In this document: positions 1 to 6,219 of the stretch, piece after piece
Layout: every line of letters starts with the position of its first letter
Position numbering within the stretch: the stretch's first letter is position 1
Assembly (NCBI GenBank): GCA_007116755.1
Contig: SKHU01000187.1
Location: 1-12,625, forward strand
From: Alphaproteobacteria bacterium
Lineage (GTDB): Bacteria; Pseudomonadota; Alphaproteobacteria; Micavibrionales; CSBR16-224
Reading direction: 5' to 3'
Length of the DNA: 12,625 nt
Made by a program: the position numbers and the translations under genes
Notes under the pieces: model-generated
Told to the model about the DNA's origin: nothing
Databases searched by the model: none
Seen by the model: only the letters and a program-made list of their open reading frames with translations

Positions 1-1
1 A

Positions 2-184
2 CGGCGCGGCGGCGCAGCGCAACCGCCGCGCGCGGCAGCTGCGGCCGCACCCGCTACAGCTCCTGCACAGCAATCCGCACCCGCAGTTGAAGTAAATGAT
101 GAAGAAGAATATGATGAAGAATATGACGATGATGAATACGATTATGATGATGATCAGGATTTCGACGAAAACGAACAGAAATAA
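2..184 (+). CDS. C-terminal end of an unidentified protein with an acidic tail (partial)
   Basis: An open frame enters from the left edge and stops at TAA 182-184, so only the last 60 residues are visible. They begin with an Arg/Gly/Ala/Pro/Gln-rich stretch typical of a disordered linker. They end in a run of about 30 residues that is almost wholly Asp, Glu and Tyr, including runs such as DEEEYDEEYDDDEYDYDDD, and finish in NEQK. No catalytic domain falls inside the window, so the protein cannot be identified. Acidic low-complexity tails occur on nucleic-acid-associated and ribosomal proteins, but nothing here decides between options. The next gene starts only 13 bp downstream and its ribosome binding site overlaps this stop codon, so the two are probably co-transcribed. 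Confidence refers to the reading frame being real. Confidence 0.6.
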   Translation, partial: RRGGAAQPPRAAAAAAPATAPAQQSAPAVEVNDEEEYDEEYDDDEYDYDDDQDFDENEQK

Positions 185-197
185 AGGGTAAAAACGT

Positions 198-503
198 ATG
201 AGTGCCGCAGATTCGATTGTCGAGGATTACGAAGTATTCACCAACGACCGCAATGCGATTGCGTTTTTTCTGATGCGCCATCACGCGCTGGATGAAAACC
301 GCGAAAAAGGACCGTTTCTCTTCGCCGTGCAGGACGGCAATAACGTTGTTGTCGGCACGGAAGAACATCATGCAATTTTTATGAATGTCACAAATGAAAT
401 TATTGCAAAAATCAAACAGCGCAGCGCCATTTTGCTGGTCGAATTCGAAGATCAGGCGCCGTTCCGCTGCACACCCTGCTATCTCTCCCCCAACAGCGCA
501 TAA
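198..503 (+). CDS. Small unknown protein, 101 residues
   Basis: I do not recognise this protein. The ATG at 198 follows an AAAGGG purine run overlapping the previous stop codon, so the start is well supported. It has no signal peptide or membrane segment and looks like a compact soluble alpha/beta domain: alternating hydrophobic residues at about 40-52 (FLFAVQDGNNVVVG) and 60-85, with helix-like residues 18-30. A CTPC pair of cysteines lies at residues 91-94, close to the C terminus; in so short a protein this could be a redox or metal site, but no second cysteine pair is present. It probably belongs to a transcription unit with the partial gene upstream. A separate promoter follows it, so it is unlikely to be co-regulated with the membrane-protein pair downstream. 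Confidence 0.7.
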   Translation: MSAADSIVEDYEVFTNDRNAIAFFLMRHHALDENREKGPFLFAVQDGNNVVVGTEEHHAIFMNVTNEIIAKIKQRSAILLVEFEDQAPFRCTPCYLSPNSA

Positions 504-539
504 TTCAAAATATTATTTCTAAATTCTCCCTGCGTTTTA

Positions 540-569
540 TTGACATAATGCGGTAATTATGTTAATAAT
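540..569 (+). promoter_or_regulatory. Candidate sigma-70 promoter for the tandem membrane-protein genes
   Basis: A perfect TTGACA lies at 540-545 and AATAAT (5 of 6 matches to TATAAT) at 564-569, with an 18-bp spacer. It lies in the only AT-rich gap of this region, about 40 bp upstream of the start at 609. The spacer is largely filled by an inverted repeat. Confidence 0.55.
543..562. promoter_or_regulatory. Operator-like inverted repeat within the promoter spacer
   Basis: The arms ACATAAT (543-549) and ATTATGT (556-562) are perfect reverse complements separated by the 6 bp GCGGTA. The repeat begins inside the -35 hexamer and ends 1 bp before the -10. A dimeric regulator bound here would cover the RNA polymerase contacts, so repression is the simplest reading. 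The motif does not match the alphaproteobacterial LexA or CtrA sites, and the regulator is unknown. Confidence 0.45.
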
Positions 570-608
570 AATCCATATAAATCAGGGATCATTTAATAAG
601 GGTTAATC

Positions 609-1298
609 ATGGCAAAACAAAGCTTGCTGGCAAAACATCTGAGAAGCAAGTCATCAGCATGGAGCAGCAGCGCAATTCTGGCCGCCGTGCCGCTATCGGT
701 CAGTTTCGGGCTTTTTTCCTATATCCCGTCATATGACGCCTCAACCAATCCGGAAAGCCAAACAGCCGTTGCCGAATATATGGCGGAAAACCATGAGATG
801 ATGCGTATGTTCAATACGATTTCGGCTTTGCGCGCCGCCTCGGAACAACAGAATACACCGGAAGACGTCATAGCCTTTCAACAACGCAAAGCCGATAAAA
901 AGCTGCATCTGACCGAGTTGGGTGCAGATTTTACCGCACGCATCCTGACCGACACGCGCTTGACCGAAAAAGATTACAGTCGCCTGCGGAATGAAGCCGA
1001 TATCCATCGACGCACATCTTATGTTTCCCTGCCGACAGGAGCGCGAGCCCTCGAAGAATCACGCATGACGGCACAAAATTTGTCCGGAGAGGAACAAGTC
1101 GCCGCCATCCGTACATCCATGCAAAAACAAGACGGACTTCTAATGCCGAAAGTAATTTTTGGATTTCTCATCGCAATATTCGGGCTGATAGCTCCTCCGG
1201 CCATGTCTTTTTCCAGAGACGGACAGAAACAGCGCGACCGCATCGCCGACCGGCTGGACCAGCGCGCCATGCGTCGCCGCAACAAATTCGGACATTAA
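609..1298 (+). CDS. Unknown two-helix membrane protein, first copy of a tandem pair
   Basis: This is a 229-residue protein that I cannot assign to a known family. It has a short basic N terminus, a hydrophobic helix at about residues 22-40, a charged helical central domain of about 140 residues, a second hydrophobic helix at about 182-200, and a strongly basic C-terminal tail (RRRNKFGH). By the positive-inside rule both ends should be cytoplasmic and the central domain periplasmic. The central part shares long blocks with the next gene: IPSY at 39-42, PESQ.AVAEY at 48-57, QRK at 92-94, ILTDTRLTE at 112-120 and LP.G.R near 141-146. The ATG at 609 follows an AAGGG ribosome site. The gene has its own promoter and ends 22 bp before the paralog, so the pair should be one operon. 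The architecture is reminiscent of helical sensor or scaffold domains, but no catalytic motif is seen. Confidence 0.75.
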   Translation: MAKQSLLAKHLRSKSSAWSSSAILAAVPLSVSFGLFSYIPSYDASTNPESQTAVAEYMAENHEMMRMFNTISALRAASEQQNTPEDVIAFQQRKADKKLHLTELGADFTARILTDTRLTEKDYSRLRNEADIHRRTSYVSLPTGARALEESRMTAQNLSGEEQVAAIRTSMQKQDGLLMPKVIFGFLIAIFGLIAPPAMSFSRDGQKQRDRIADRLDQRAMRRRNKFGH

Positions 1299-1320
1299 AA
1301 AACGAAAAAGGAATCAGAAG

Positions 1321-2007
1321 ATGAGTGAAAGCAAACTGGCGGATTTTATTGAAAGCAAAAAAGGCGGGGCATTGACCTACGGCACGCTTTTTACCGCACC
1401 CGTTGCGCTGGCATTTGCGATTGCCTCCGGTATTCCGTCTTATGAATTTGATCAAACAACAACACCGGAAAGTCAGGTGGCTGTTGCCGAATATACGGCG
1501 GAAAACCGTGAATTGATGAGTCTTTACAATAATCTTGCCGTGTTGCGCGAAGCTGCGGCCAATCAAACATCGCCCGACGCCGCTCTGGAATTCATGCAGC
1601 GCAAAACCGGTATGAAAGCGGAGCTGGAAACGCAAACACGCGATTTCAAAACCCGCATTTTAACGGATACTCGCCTGACGGAGGGTGATTACGCGGCAAT
1701 ACGGCAGAATCTGGCTCTGCAGAATACGGATTATCTCAATCTGCCGAACGGCTCGCGCATCCTTGATGAAGCCCGCGCAGCCGCCACGGGCATGACAGCC
1801 GAATCACAAGCCGCCGAAATCCGCGATGCCATGCTGTCTTACGCCGAAACGGCCAGCCATCGCGGGCAAGCCGCAACTATAATTTTCATTATCGGAATGG
1901 GTCTGGCCGGTTTTCTTGGCGCAACCGGCATAGCCGATGATTTGCGCTATGGCGCACAAAACGCCCTGCGTCGCCGCGCCGAAAAAAGCCGCAAACCCAA
2001 GCACTGA
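1321..2007 (+). CDS. Unknown two-helix membrane protein, second copy of a tandem pair
   Basis: This is a 228-residue paralog of the preceding protein with the same layout: a short polar N terminus, a hydrophobic helix at about 19-38, a helical central domain, a hydrophobic helix at about 184-204 and a basic C-terminal tail (RRRAEKSRKPKH). The best conserved block is RILTDTRLT at 112-120; TPESQ.AVAEY..EN near 48-62 and LPNGSR near 141-146 are also shared. The helices and tails have diverged much more than the central domain, which therefore probably carries the function. An AAGGA ribosome site lies at 1308-1312 before the ATG. The stop codon is only 14 bp from the stop of the convergent DUF192 gene, leaving no room for a separate terminator. 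The function is unknown; the two copies may form a heteromeric complex. Confidence 0.75.
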   Translation: MSESKLADFIESKKGGALTYGTLFTAPVALAFAIASGIPSYEFDQTTTPESQVAVAEYTAENRELMSLYNNLAVLREAAANQTSPDAALEFMQRKTGMKAELETQTRDFKTRILTDTRLTEGDYAAIRQNLALQNTDYLNLPNGSRILDEARAAATGMTAESQAAEIRDAMLSYAETASHRGQAATIIFIIGMGLAGFLGATGIADDLRYGAQNALRRRAEKSRKPKH

Positions 2008-2021
2008 TTTTATTCAGACAC

Positions 2022-2654
2022 TCAGTCGTCGGCATCAAATTCGGGATGCAACAGCCGTGCGCCGCCCGGCACAAGATCAAGCATCCGTGCCTCGCCCGCA
2101 TTGAGTTCCAGAACCGCCCAGACCGGCACGGTTGACGGAATAGAGGCCAGCGAACGTGGCCGCGCATTTTCATGCAGATGCGCCACCGTACCGTCGCGGT
2201 TGAGGAAAATAATATCCAGCGGCAGATGCGTATCCTTCATCCAGAACGACGTATGTCTAACCTCCTCAAGCACAAAAAGCATACCCGATCGTTCATCAAG
2301 CCTGTGGCGATGCATCAGCCCTGTCTGGCGTTTTTCATCCGTATCGGCAATTTCCACCAGCAACACCGCCATTTCCGACCCGTTGCGATCCACAACAATG
2401 ATCCGGTTTTCCGGCGCGGTCAGGGTTTTTGAGTCAACGTAGATTTCCCGCGGTGTTCCTGGCAGTGATCCGGCCTGATAAAGCGGAAAGGCCTCCGGAT
2501 CAATCTCGCAATGCTCATCCAACAATATATGGGCATAACGAGGCATGATATAGAAGTGGCCGACAGCAGTAATAATCACAAACAACAGAAACGCCGGCAA
2601 TGCAAAATACAGCGCAAATTTCTTTGCCGTATTTTTTAGCTTTTCCTTATCCAT
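2022..2654 (-). CDS. Membrane-anchored DUF192 family protein
   Basis: A 210-residue protein with one N-terminal hydrophobic segment (about 14-34), an uncleaved anchor or signal sequence, followed by a DUF192 domain at roughly 83-200. Family hallmarks are visible: RQTGLMHR (109-116), GMLFVLEE (124-131), the conserved FWMKDTHLPLDIIF block (137-150), and LELNAG near 182-187. DUF192 proteins are small extracytoplasmic beta domains of unknown biochemical function, widespread in bacteria and archaea. The ATG at 2654 follows an AGGGG purine run at short spacing. The gene lies 36 bp downstream of ymdB on the same strand, so it is probably the last gene of the zapA-ssrS-fau-ymdB unit, although nothing in the family suggests a role in division or folate metabolism. 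It converges tail-to-tail with the paralog pair. Confidence 0.85.
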   Translation of the reverse strand: MDKEKLKNTAKKFALYFALPAFLLFVIITAVGHFYIMPRYAHILLDEHCEIDPEAFPLYQAGSLPGTPREIYVDSKTLTAPENRIIVVDRNGSEMAVLLVEIADTDEKRQTGLMHRHRLDERSGMLFVLEEVRHTSFWMKDTHLPLDIIFLNRDGTVAHLHENARPRSLASIPSTVPVWAVLELNAGEARMLDLVPGGARLLHPEFDADD

Positions 2655-2690
2655 ATGCCCCTGCCGATCTTCAATTGGCTTTCATAATCC

Positions 2691-3533
2691 CTATGCCGCA
2701 TCCGCCGCGATCTGCGGCACCGACTGCCTTAAAACGCCGCCCGACAAAACCTGCTCGACACGAACGGCCAGACCGGTTTTCTCATCAATCTCGACAAACA
2801 GTCCGGACAGCGTGACATCTTCGCGCTCGTCCGGATCCATCGGCGGCCGCGGCACTTTATGCCGGAAGCGGTTGATCGCACCTTCTTTCTGGAATCCGAG
2901 AACACTGTCATAGCAGCCGCACATGCCCGCATCGGTCTGAAACGCCGTGCCGCCCGGAAGAATCTGGTAATCCGATGTCGGCACATGCGTATGCGTACCG
3001 ACGACAACAGAAACCCGCCCGTCGAAATGGTGCCCGAAACTTTGCATCTCGCTGGTTGCCTCGCCGTGCACATCCACAGTAATCGCCTGCACATCCCGTC
3101 CCATTTTATATTTCTGCAAAAGATTTTGCATCACAGTAAACGGATCATCCACCATATCGTGCATGAACAGGCGCAGAATAATATTCACCACCAGAATTTT
3201 TGCGCCGGATTCCGTACGCAGCAAAACGCTGCCGCTGCCTGGCATGGTGTCGGGGAAATTCAGCGGCCGCAACAGACGGTCATCTTTGCCGATATGCGGA
3301 ATAATCTCGCGCTGGTCCCAGACATGATTGCCGGTGGTGATGCAATCAACGCCCGCGGCATAAAGATCCGTGCAAACCTCGGGCGTGATACCGCGCCCGT
3401 AAACGGCGTTTTCCCCGTTGACAACAACGCAGTCCAGCCCCCATTGCCGCCGCCATTTCGGTACCTGTTCGTGAATTTTGCGCAACGCCGCCGAACTGAC
3501 CACATCGCCGAGAAAAAGAAAGCGTATCGTCAT
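2691..3533 (-). CDS. ymdB: TIGR00282/YmdB family metallophosphoesterase (2',3'-cyclic nucleotide phosphodiesterase type)
   Basis: This 280-residue protein has the family's usual length and all its metal-site motifs: GD at 9-10, NGEN at 39-42, GNH at 68-70, VDVHGE at 153-158 (His156) and GTHTH at 179-183 (His181, His183). These give a di-metal phosphodiesterase centre like that of Bacillus subtilis YmdB, which hydrolyses 2',3'-cyclic nucleotides and affects biofilm formation and motility; the same symbol in E. coli names an unrelated macrodomain protein. The ATG at 3533 has an AAGG ribosome site about 8 bases upstream. The gap to fau is 21 bp, so the two are translated from one message. This pairing with fau behind 6S RNA is common in alphaproteobacteria. 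The true physiological substrate in this group is not established. Confidence 0.9.
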   Translation of the reverse strand: MTIRFLFLGDVVSSAALRKIHEQVPKWRRQWGLDCVVVNGENAVYGRGITPEVCTDLYAAGVDCITTGNHVWDQREIIPHIGKDDRLLRPLNFPDTMPGSGSVLLRTESGAKILVVNIILRLFMHDMVDDPFTVMQNLLQKYKMGRDVQAITVDVHGEATSEMQSFGHHFDGRVSVVVGTHTHVPTSDYQILPGGTAFQTDAGMCGCYDSVLGFQKEGAINRFRHKVPRPPMDPDEREDVTLSGLFVEIDEKTGLAVRVEQVLSGGVLRQSVPQIAADAA

Positions 3534-3554
3534 GAAAACACCTTAAAATATCAC

Positions 3555-4151
3555 CTAAAAACGGTCAATCATCCGTTCAGTGACAACGTAATCCAACGGC
3601 ATATCGTGCGACTCGGCCGGCAGCAATTCCATGGATTTCTGAACGCTGAAAGCAATCCCGACCGTCTGCACGGTTTTTCGTGCGCGCAAATCGGCAATCG
3701 TACGATCATAATAGCCTGCGCCGTAACCGATCCGCATACCGCGGCGGTCATAGGCCACCAGCGGCACCAGCAGAATATCGGGGTCAACAACCTCCGCAAC
3801 CGGATCGTTTTTATCCGGTACGGGAATACCGTGTGCCCCCTGCGCCATTTTCACCGTACTTGTCCAGCGACGGAAAATCAGCGGCGCGTCCTCACGCGCA
3901 ATCACCGGCAAAGCACAGATATGACCTGCAGAAGACAGATGCATCAGTGCAGGGCGGATATCCGCCTCGCCATGCACCGGCCAGTAACCGGCAACAACCT
4001 TGTTTTTAAAATCAAAATTATTGATAACTTTGCTTGCGATTTCGGCGGCGTAATGCTGTTCGACAACGGGGGAGATTTTGCGGCGTTCTTCCAGAAATTC
4101 GTCTCTGATGCTTTTTTTATCGGAGGCAGGCATTTGCTGTTGGGCTTCCAT
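3555..4151 (-). CDS. fau: 5-formyltetrahydrofolate cyclo-ligase
   Basis: A cytosolic enzyme that converts 5-formyl-tetrahydrofolate to 5,10-methenyl-tetrahydrofolate with ATP, returning a stored or inhibitory folate to one-carbon metabolism. At 198 residues it matches the family. It contains the signature RRGMRIGYGAGYYDR at 136-150 (nucleotide-binding loop and substrate contacts), the YWPVHGEADIRP block at 56-67, and an N-terminal basic helix with ERRK at 22-25. The ATG at 4151 is preferred over Met7 because an AAGGA site lies about 8 bases upstream of it. It follows 6S RNA directly, the arrangement in which ssrS and this gene (formerly ygfA) are co-transcribed in many proteobacteria; in E. 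coli the pairing is linked to growth-phase and persister physiology. It continues into ymdB after 21 bp. Confidence 0.95.
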   Translation of the reverse strand: MEAQQQMPASDKKSIRDEFLEERRKISPVVEQHYAAEIASKVINNFDFKNKVVAGYWPVHGEADIRPALMHLSSAGHICALPVIAREDAPLIFRRWTSTVKMAQGAHGIPVPDKNDPVAEVVDPDILLVPLVAYDRRGMRIGYGAGYYDRTIADLRARKTVQTVGIAFSVQKSMELLPAESHDMPLDYVVTERMIDRF

Positions 4152-4307
4152 CGGTTTTATCCTTCATTGTTATCAACGGCAATAGATAAAGTAAACCATG
4201 TTCAAAACAGAATGACAAGGCCGATCTCGAAAATAAAATACCATGACAGCTATTATGAACAACCGCCTTTGCCTGCCTTTATTGCTGCCGCAAGTGCAAA
4301 AGATGGC

Positions 4308-4471
4308 GAGGGGGCCGCGCGAGCCGTGGGCTTTTCTTATCCGCGAAGGCCCTGGTTTACCAGGTGGGCACCGCATAACCGAACCAAGGGTCCGGACAGA
4401 GGCAGTTCCCTTGCGAATGTTTGTCGGCCTCTGCGATATAGAAACCTGCACGCACCCCGCAGCGATCCCTC
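4308..4471 (-). ncRNA. ssrS: 6S RNA
   Basis: The 376-bp gap between zapA and fau contains no convincing protein gene but has the features of 6S RNA, the RNA that binds sigma-70 RNA polymerase by mimicking an open promoter. Read on the minus strand, the 5' end GAGGG (4471-4467) pairs with CCCTC (4312-4308). One or a few bases further in, GCTGCG pairs with CGCGGC, giving the closing stem of a long rod. Near the 3' half the segment GCCCACCTGG-TAAA-CCAGGGC forms the hairpin next to the central bubble typical of alphaproteobacterial 6S. The length of about 164 nt fits the class. Location between zapA and fau, all on one strand, is the conserved position. End points are estimated from the closing stem and may be off by several bases. 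Confidence 0.85.
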
Positions 4472-4479
4472 ATAAATCA

Positions 4480-4495
4480 GGAATAACGTTATTCC
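4480..4495. promoter_or_regulatory. Perfect 16-bp palindrome upstream of 6S RNA
   Basis: GGAATAACGTTATTCC is a perfect palindrome with no spacer, lying 9-24 bp before the predicted 5' end of 6S RNA. A possible -10 (TATATT on the minus strand, 4503-4508) lies just upstream, which would place the palindrome around the start of transcription or in a short leader. It may be an operator, or a stem in the precursor removed by 5' processing; the sequence alone does not decide. Confidence 0.4.
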
Positions 4496-4527
4496 AAATT
4501 CAAATATAGCATAGAATTGTTTAAATT

Positions 4528-4950
4528 TCAGCCGAACGCCTCGATTTTTGCGCTCAGACCTTCGACACGGGCGGTCAGTTCCTTGACAACAGCCATCACC
4601 TGACGTTTTTCGATTTCAAGCTGCTCCAGCGCTTCTTCGGCCGCAGCCAGTTGCCGGGCGGTTTCTTCATCGGCACCGTTCGTCTCTGTTTGTGTCTGCG
4701 CCCCGTCCGTTTCCCCGTCTCCTGTTTCGATGGAAAATTCACCGTTTCCACGGCTTTCCATGACTTCATTTGCCAGTACCAGCGTAGCCAGCACCATAAG
4801 ATGGGAATCGTTATAGGCGGCACCGGAGCGGCCGATCTCCCGAATACGCTGATCGACATAGGTGGCGAGATCAAGAATACGCCCCTCCTGCCCCGCATCA
4901 CAGGCGATATCATAGCTGCGTCCGTTTATGCTGATGGTAATTTCCGACAC
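4528..4950 (-). CDS. zapA: Cell division protein ZapA
   Basis: ZapA binds FtsZ filaments and bundles them in the Z-ring. The N-terminal domain is typical: I.INGR.Y.IACD.GQE at about 6-22, followed by LATYVDQRI (28-36) and the helix SHLMVLATLVLANEV (49-63). After this comes an acidic, Thr/Gly-rich insert (about 69-95) and a C-terminal coiled coil (about 96-137) used for dimer and tetramer formation. At 140 residues it is longer than the E. coli protein because of the insert. The stop of the upstream coiled-coil gene is only 6 bp away, so the two are translationally close or coupled. The 6S RNA gene follows on the same strand. A CtrA-type site lies in the presumed promoter region of the operon. 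Confidence 0.9.
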   Translation of the reverse strand: MSEITISINGRSYDIACDAGQEGRILDLATYVDQRIREIGRSGAAYNDSHLMVLATLVLANEVMESRGNGEFSIETGDGETDGAQTQTETNGADEETARQLAAAEEALEQLEIEKRQVMAVVKELTARVEGLSAKIEAFG

Positions 4951-4956
4951 GGTGTT

Positions 4957-5175
4957 CTACTCCTCGGATAACAGGGTTTCAATGCGGGCAATGGTATTGT
5001 CCAGCTTGCTGGCCAGCGCCTTTTTGAAACGGCGGTCGTTTTCGTTGGCAAAACCGAACAGCTCCGGTTCGGTTCTGGTTGCAGCCAGTGTTTTTTCATG
5101 GTTTTCAAGACGCTTTTCCAAAAGCGTTACCGCCTTTTCAAGATGTTTCAGCGCCGGCAATACCGTTTCTTTCAT
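4957..5175 (-). CDS. Small coiled-coil protein, likely ZauP-like partner of ZapA
   Basis: A 72-residue, highly charged, all-helical protein with heptad spacing in residues 8-32 (leucines in LKHLEKAVTLLEKRL) and again at 48-70, joined by a less helical TEPELFGFANEN segment. Its place immediately upstream of zapA matches small alphaproteobacterial coiled-coil proteins of the DUF4164 type. In Caulobacter the protein at this position, ZauP, works with ZapA to focus the Z-ring. The assignment here rests on position and coiled-coil character, since such sequences diverge fast. The ATG at 5175 has only a distant AAGAAGG purine run (about 14 bases upstream), so translation may be weak or the true start slightly different. 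It is the first gene of the zapA operon. Confidence 0.7.
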   Translation of the reverse strand: MKETVLPALKHLEKAVTLLEKRLENHEKTLAATRTEPELFGFANENDRRFKKALASKLDNTIARIETLLSEE

Positions 5176-5229
5176 CAGGGCAACCCAACCTTCTTGTTCA
5201 CGTGTTCTCTGTCTTTAATCTTTAAGATG

Positions 5230-5244
5230 TTAAGACGATCTTAA
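5230..5244 (-). promoter_or_regulatory. CtrA-type binding site upstream of the ZauP-like/zapA operon
   Basis: Read on the minus strand the sequence is TTAAGATCGTCTTAAC (5244-5229): two TTAA half sites with exactly 7 bp between them and a following C, the full TTAA-N7-TTAAC motif bound by CtrA in Caulobacter. A third TTAA lies at 5222-5225. The TTAAGA-TCG-TCTTAA core is also a perfect inverted repeat. It overlaps the candidate -10 of the operon, a position usually associated with repression. Confidence 0.5.
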
Positions 5245-5266
5245 AAACTTTTCATGCAAAGATCAA
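5238..5266 (-). promoter_or_regulatory. Candidate promoter of the ZauP-like/zapA operon
   Basis: On the minus strand TTGATC (5266-5261, 4 of 6 matches) and TAAGAT (5243-5238, 4 of 6) are separated by 17 bp. It is the best promoter-like pair between the terminator at 5279-5306 and the start at 5175. It would give a leader of roughly 55 bases. The -10 lies inside the CtrA-type site. Confidence 0.4.
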
Positions 5267-5278
5267 GCATGCAAAAAG

Positions 5279-5306
5279 AAAGAGGCGGTTAAAAAACCGC
5301 CTCTTT
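5279..5306 (-). terminator. Strong intrinsic terminator of the coiled-coil protein gene
   Basis: A perfect 12-bp stem, AAAGAGGCGGTT (5279-5290) with AACCGCCTCTTT (5295-5306), closes a 4-base loop. On the minus strand it is followed directly by a U-rich run (TTTCTTTTT when the stem's own end is included). It begins about 20 bp after the stop at 5326 and insulates the zapA operon from read-through. Confidence 0.9.
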
Positions 5307-5325
5307 CCTCTCAATTCTTCGTGCG

Positions 5326-6219
5326 TCAGTTGCGCAATTTTGTAAACCATGTCGGTTTTTTATATTCTTTCACCGTACGTTTGGCCACACGGTTAAACGT
5401 TTGCAGCGTTTCTGCCGCCGCACCGTAAACCGAGCGCGCTGCGCGGACAACAACATCGGGCACGGCTGCAACAAGGCCGAACGCATAGGAGAGCGTACCT
5501 TTGACCGTGTTTTTCAGCGTTGCCATGCGTTCCTGACGGACACCGCTTTTCAGCGCTTTTTTCGCGGCTTTCTCTTCCGCCTGCGCGGCTTTCAGATCGG
5601 CTTTCAATTCTTTTTCATGAGTGCTGTAGGTGTTGTTGTTTTCTTTTGTCACCTCGGCGGCTTCACTGCGCAGGACGGATTCTGCTCCGGAAAGCTCTTT
5701 TTTCTCTTCCTGCAAATTCTCCAGCGCCTGTCTCAGCTGCGCTTCCAGCGAATGCACCTGTTTGTAGCGGTTATCCACCGCATTGGTGAGGCGATCAACA
5801 TTTTCCTGAGAAACTTTCAGCTTGGCGGCCGCTTCCTCGTCCAGCTTTGTCTTCAACTCGCCCAGCGTTTCGGGCAATACCTGTTTTTTCTGTTCGACCG
5901 TTTCATGCGCCTGTTCGTAAACCGGCTCCAGCTGTTCCTTGACCGCCTGCGTTTTCGCCGTTTCCTCGCGGTAAATCTGTATCGGAGATTTGCGCCCGGC
6001 TTTTTTTGCGGGTGCGTCGGCATCAACATCGGCATCGGCATCGGCATCCGCTTCCTCTGCAACAGCCGGTGCCTCCGGCTCGGCCGCCGTTGCGCCGGCG
6101 AAATCATCAGAATCCGTCACTTCGCGTACAGGCGTTTGCGGCTCTTCACCGTCATTATCATTAACCGAATGCGGTACATCCGTTTCTTTTTCAACCTTTT
6201 TCAGATCTTTTTTCGACAT
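5326..6219 (-). CDS. Unknown coiled-coil protein with disordered N terminus
   Basis: I do not recognise this 297-residue protein. Residues 1-75 are acidic and disordered and include an alternating Asp-Ala run (DADADADVDADA, 58-69) encoded by a hexamer repeat. Residues 85-230 are Lys/Glu/Gln/Ala-rich with a long coiled-coil pattern (for example LEAQLRQALENLQEEKKEL, 158-176). Residues 240-265 form a hydrophobic or amphipathic helix (LSYAFGLVAAVPDVVVRAA), and the tail is basic with aromatic residues (KKPTWFTKLRN). This suggests a filament- or membrane-associated structural protein. It has its own near-consensus promoter and a strong terminator, so it is a single-gene unit. ATG at 6219 is preceded by a GGCGAGGA ribosome site. 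It resembles no enzyme family. Confidence 0.75.
   Translation of the reverse strand: MSKKDLKKVEKETDVPHSVNDNDGEEPQTPVREVTDSDDFAGATAAEPEAPAVAEEADADADADVDADAPAKKAGRKSPIQIYREETAKTQAVKEQLEPVYEQAHETVEQKKQVLPETLGELKTKLDEEAAAKLKVSQENVDRLTNAVDNRYKQVHSLEAQLRQALENLQEEKKELSGAESVLRSEAAEVTKENNNTYSTHEKELKADLKAAQAEEKAAKKALKSGVRQERMATLKNTVKGTLSYAFGLVAAVPDVVVRAARSVYGAAAETLQTFNRVAKRTVKEYKKPTWFTKLRN
6019..6048. repeat. In-frame hexanucleotide repeat (GGCATC)
   Basis: Five consecutive 6-bp units lie at 6019-6048: four are GGCATC and the second is AACATC. On the coding (minus) strand they encode the Asp-Ala run of the coiled-coil protein. The unit is a multiple of three, so copy-number change would alter linker length without a frameshift. 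Confidence 0.8.

Noticed and set aside
593..606. TTAA pair before the first paralog as another CtrA site
   Set aside because: The two TTAA half sites are 6 bp apart, not 7, and one lies within the ribosome-binding region.
2859..4475. A 538-codon open frame on the plus strand
   Set aside because: It is wholly antisense to ymdB, fau and 6S RNA, all of which are supported by family motifs, and its translation shows the His/Arg/Asn-rich composition of an antisense shadow.
4173..4509. Short open frames on both strands in the zapA-fau gap
   Set aside because: They overlap the 6S RNA structure and lack ribosome sites and protein-like composition.
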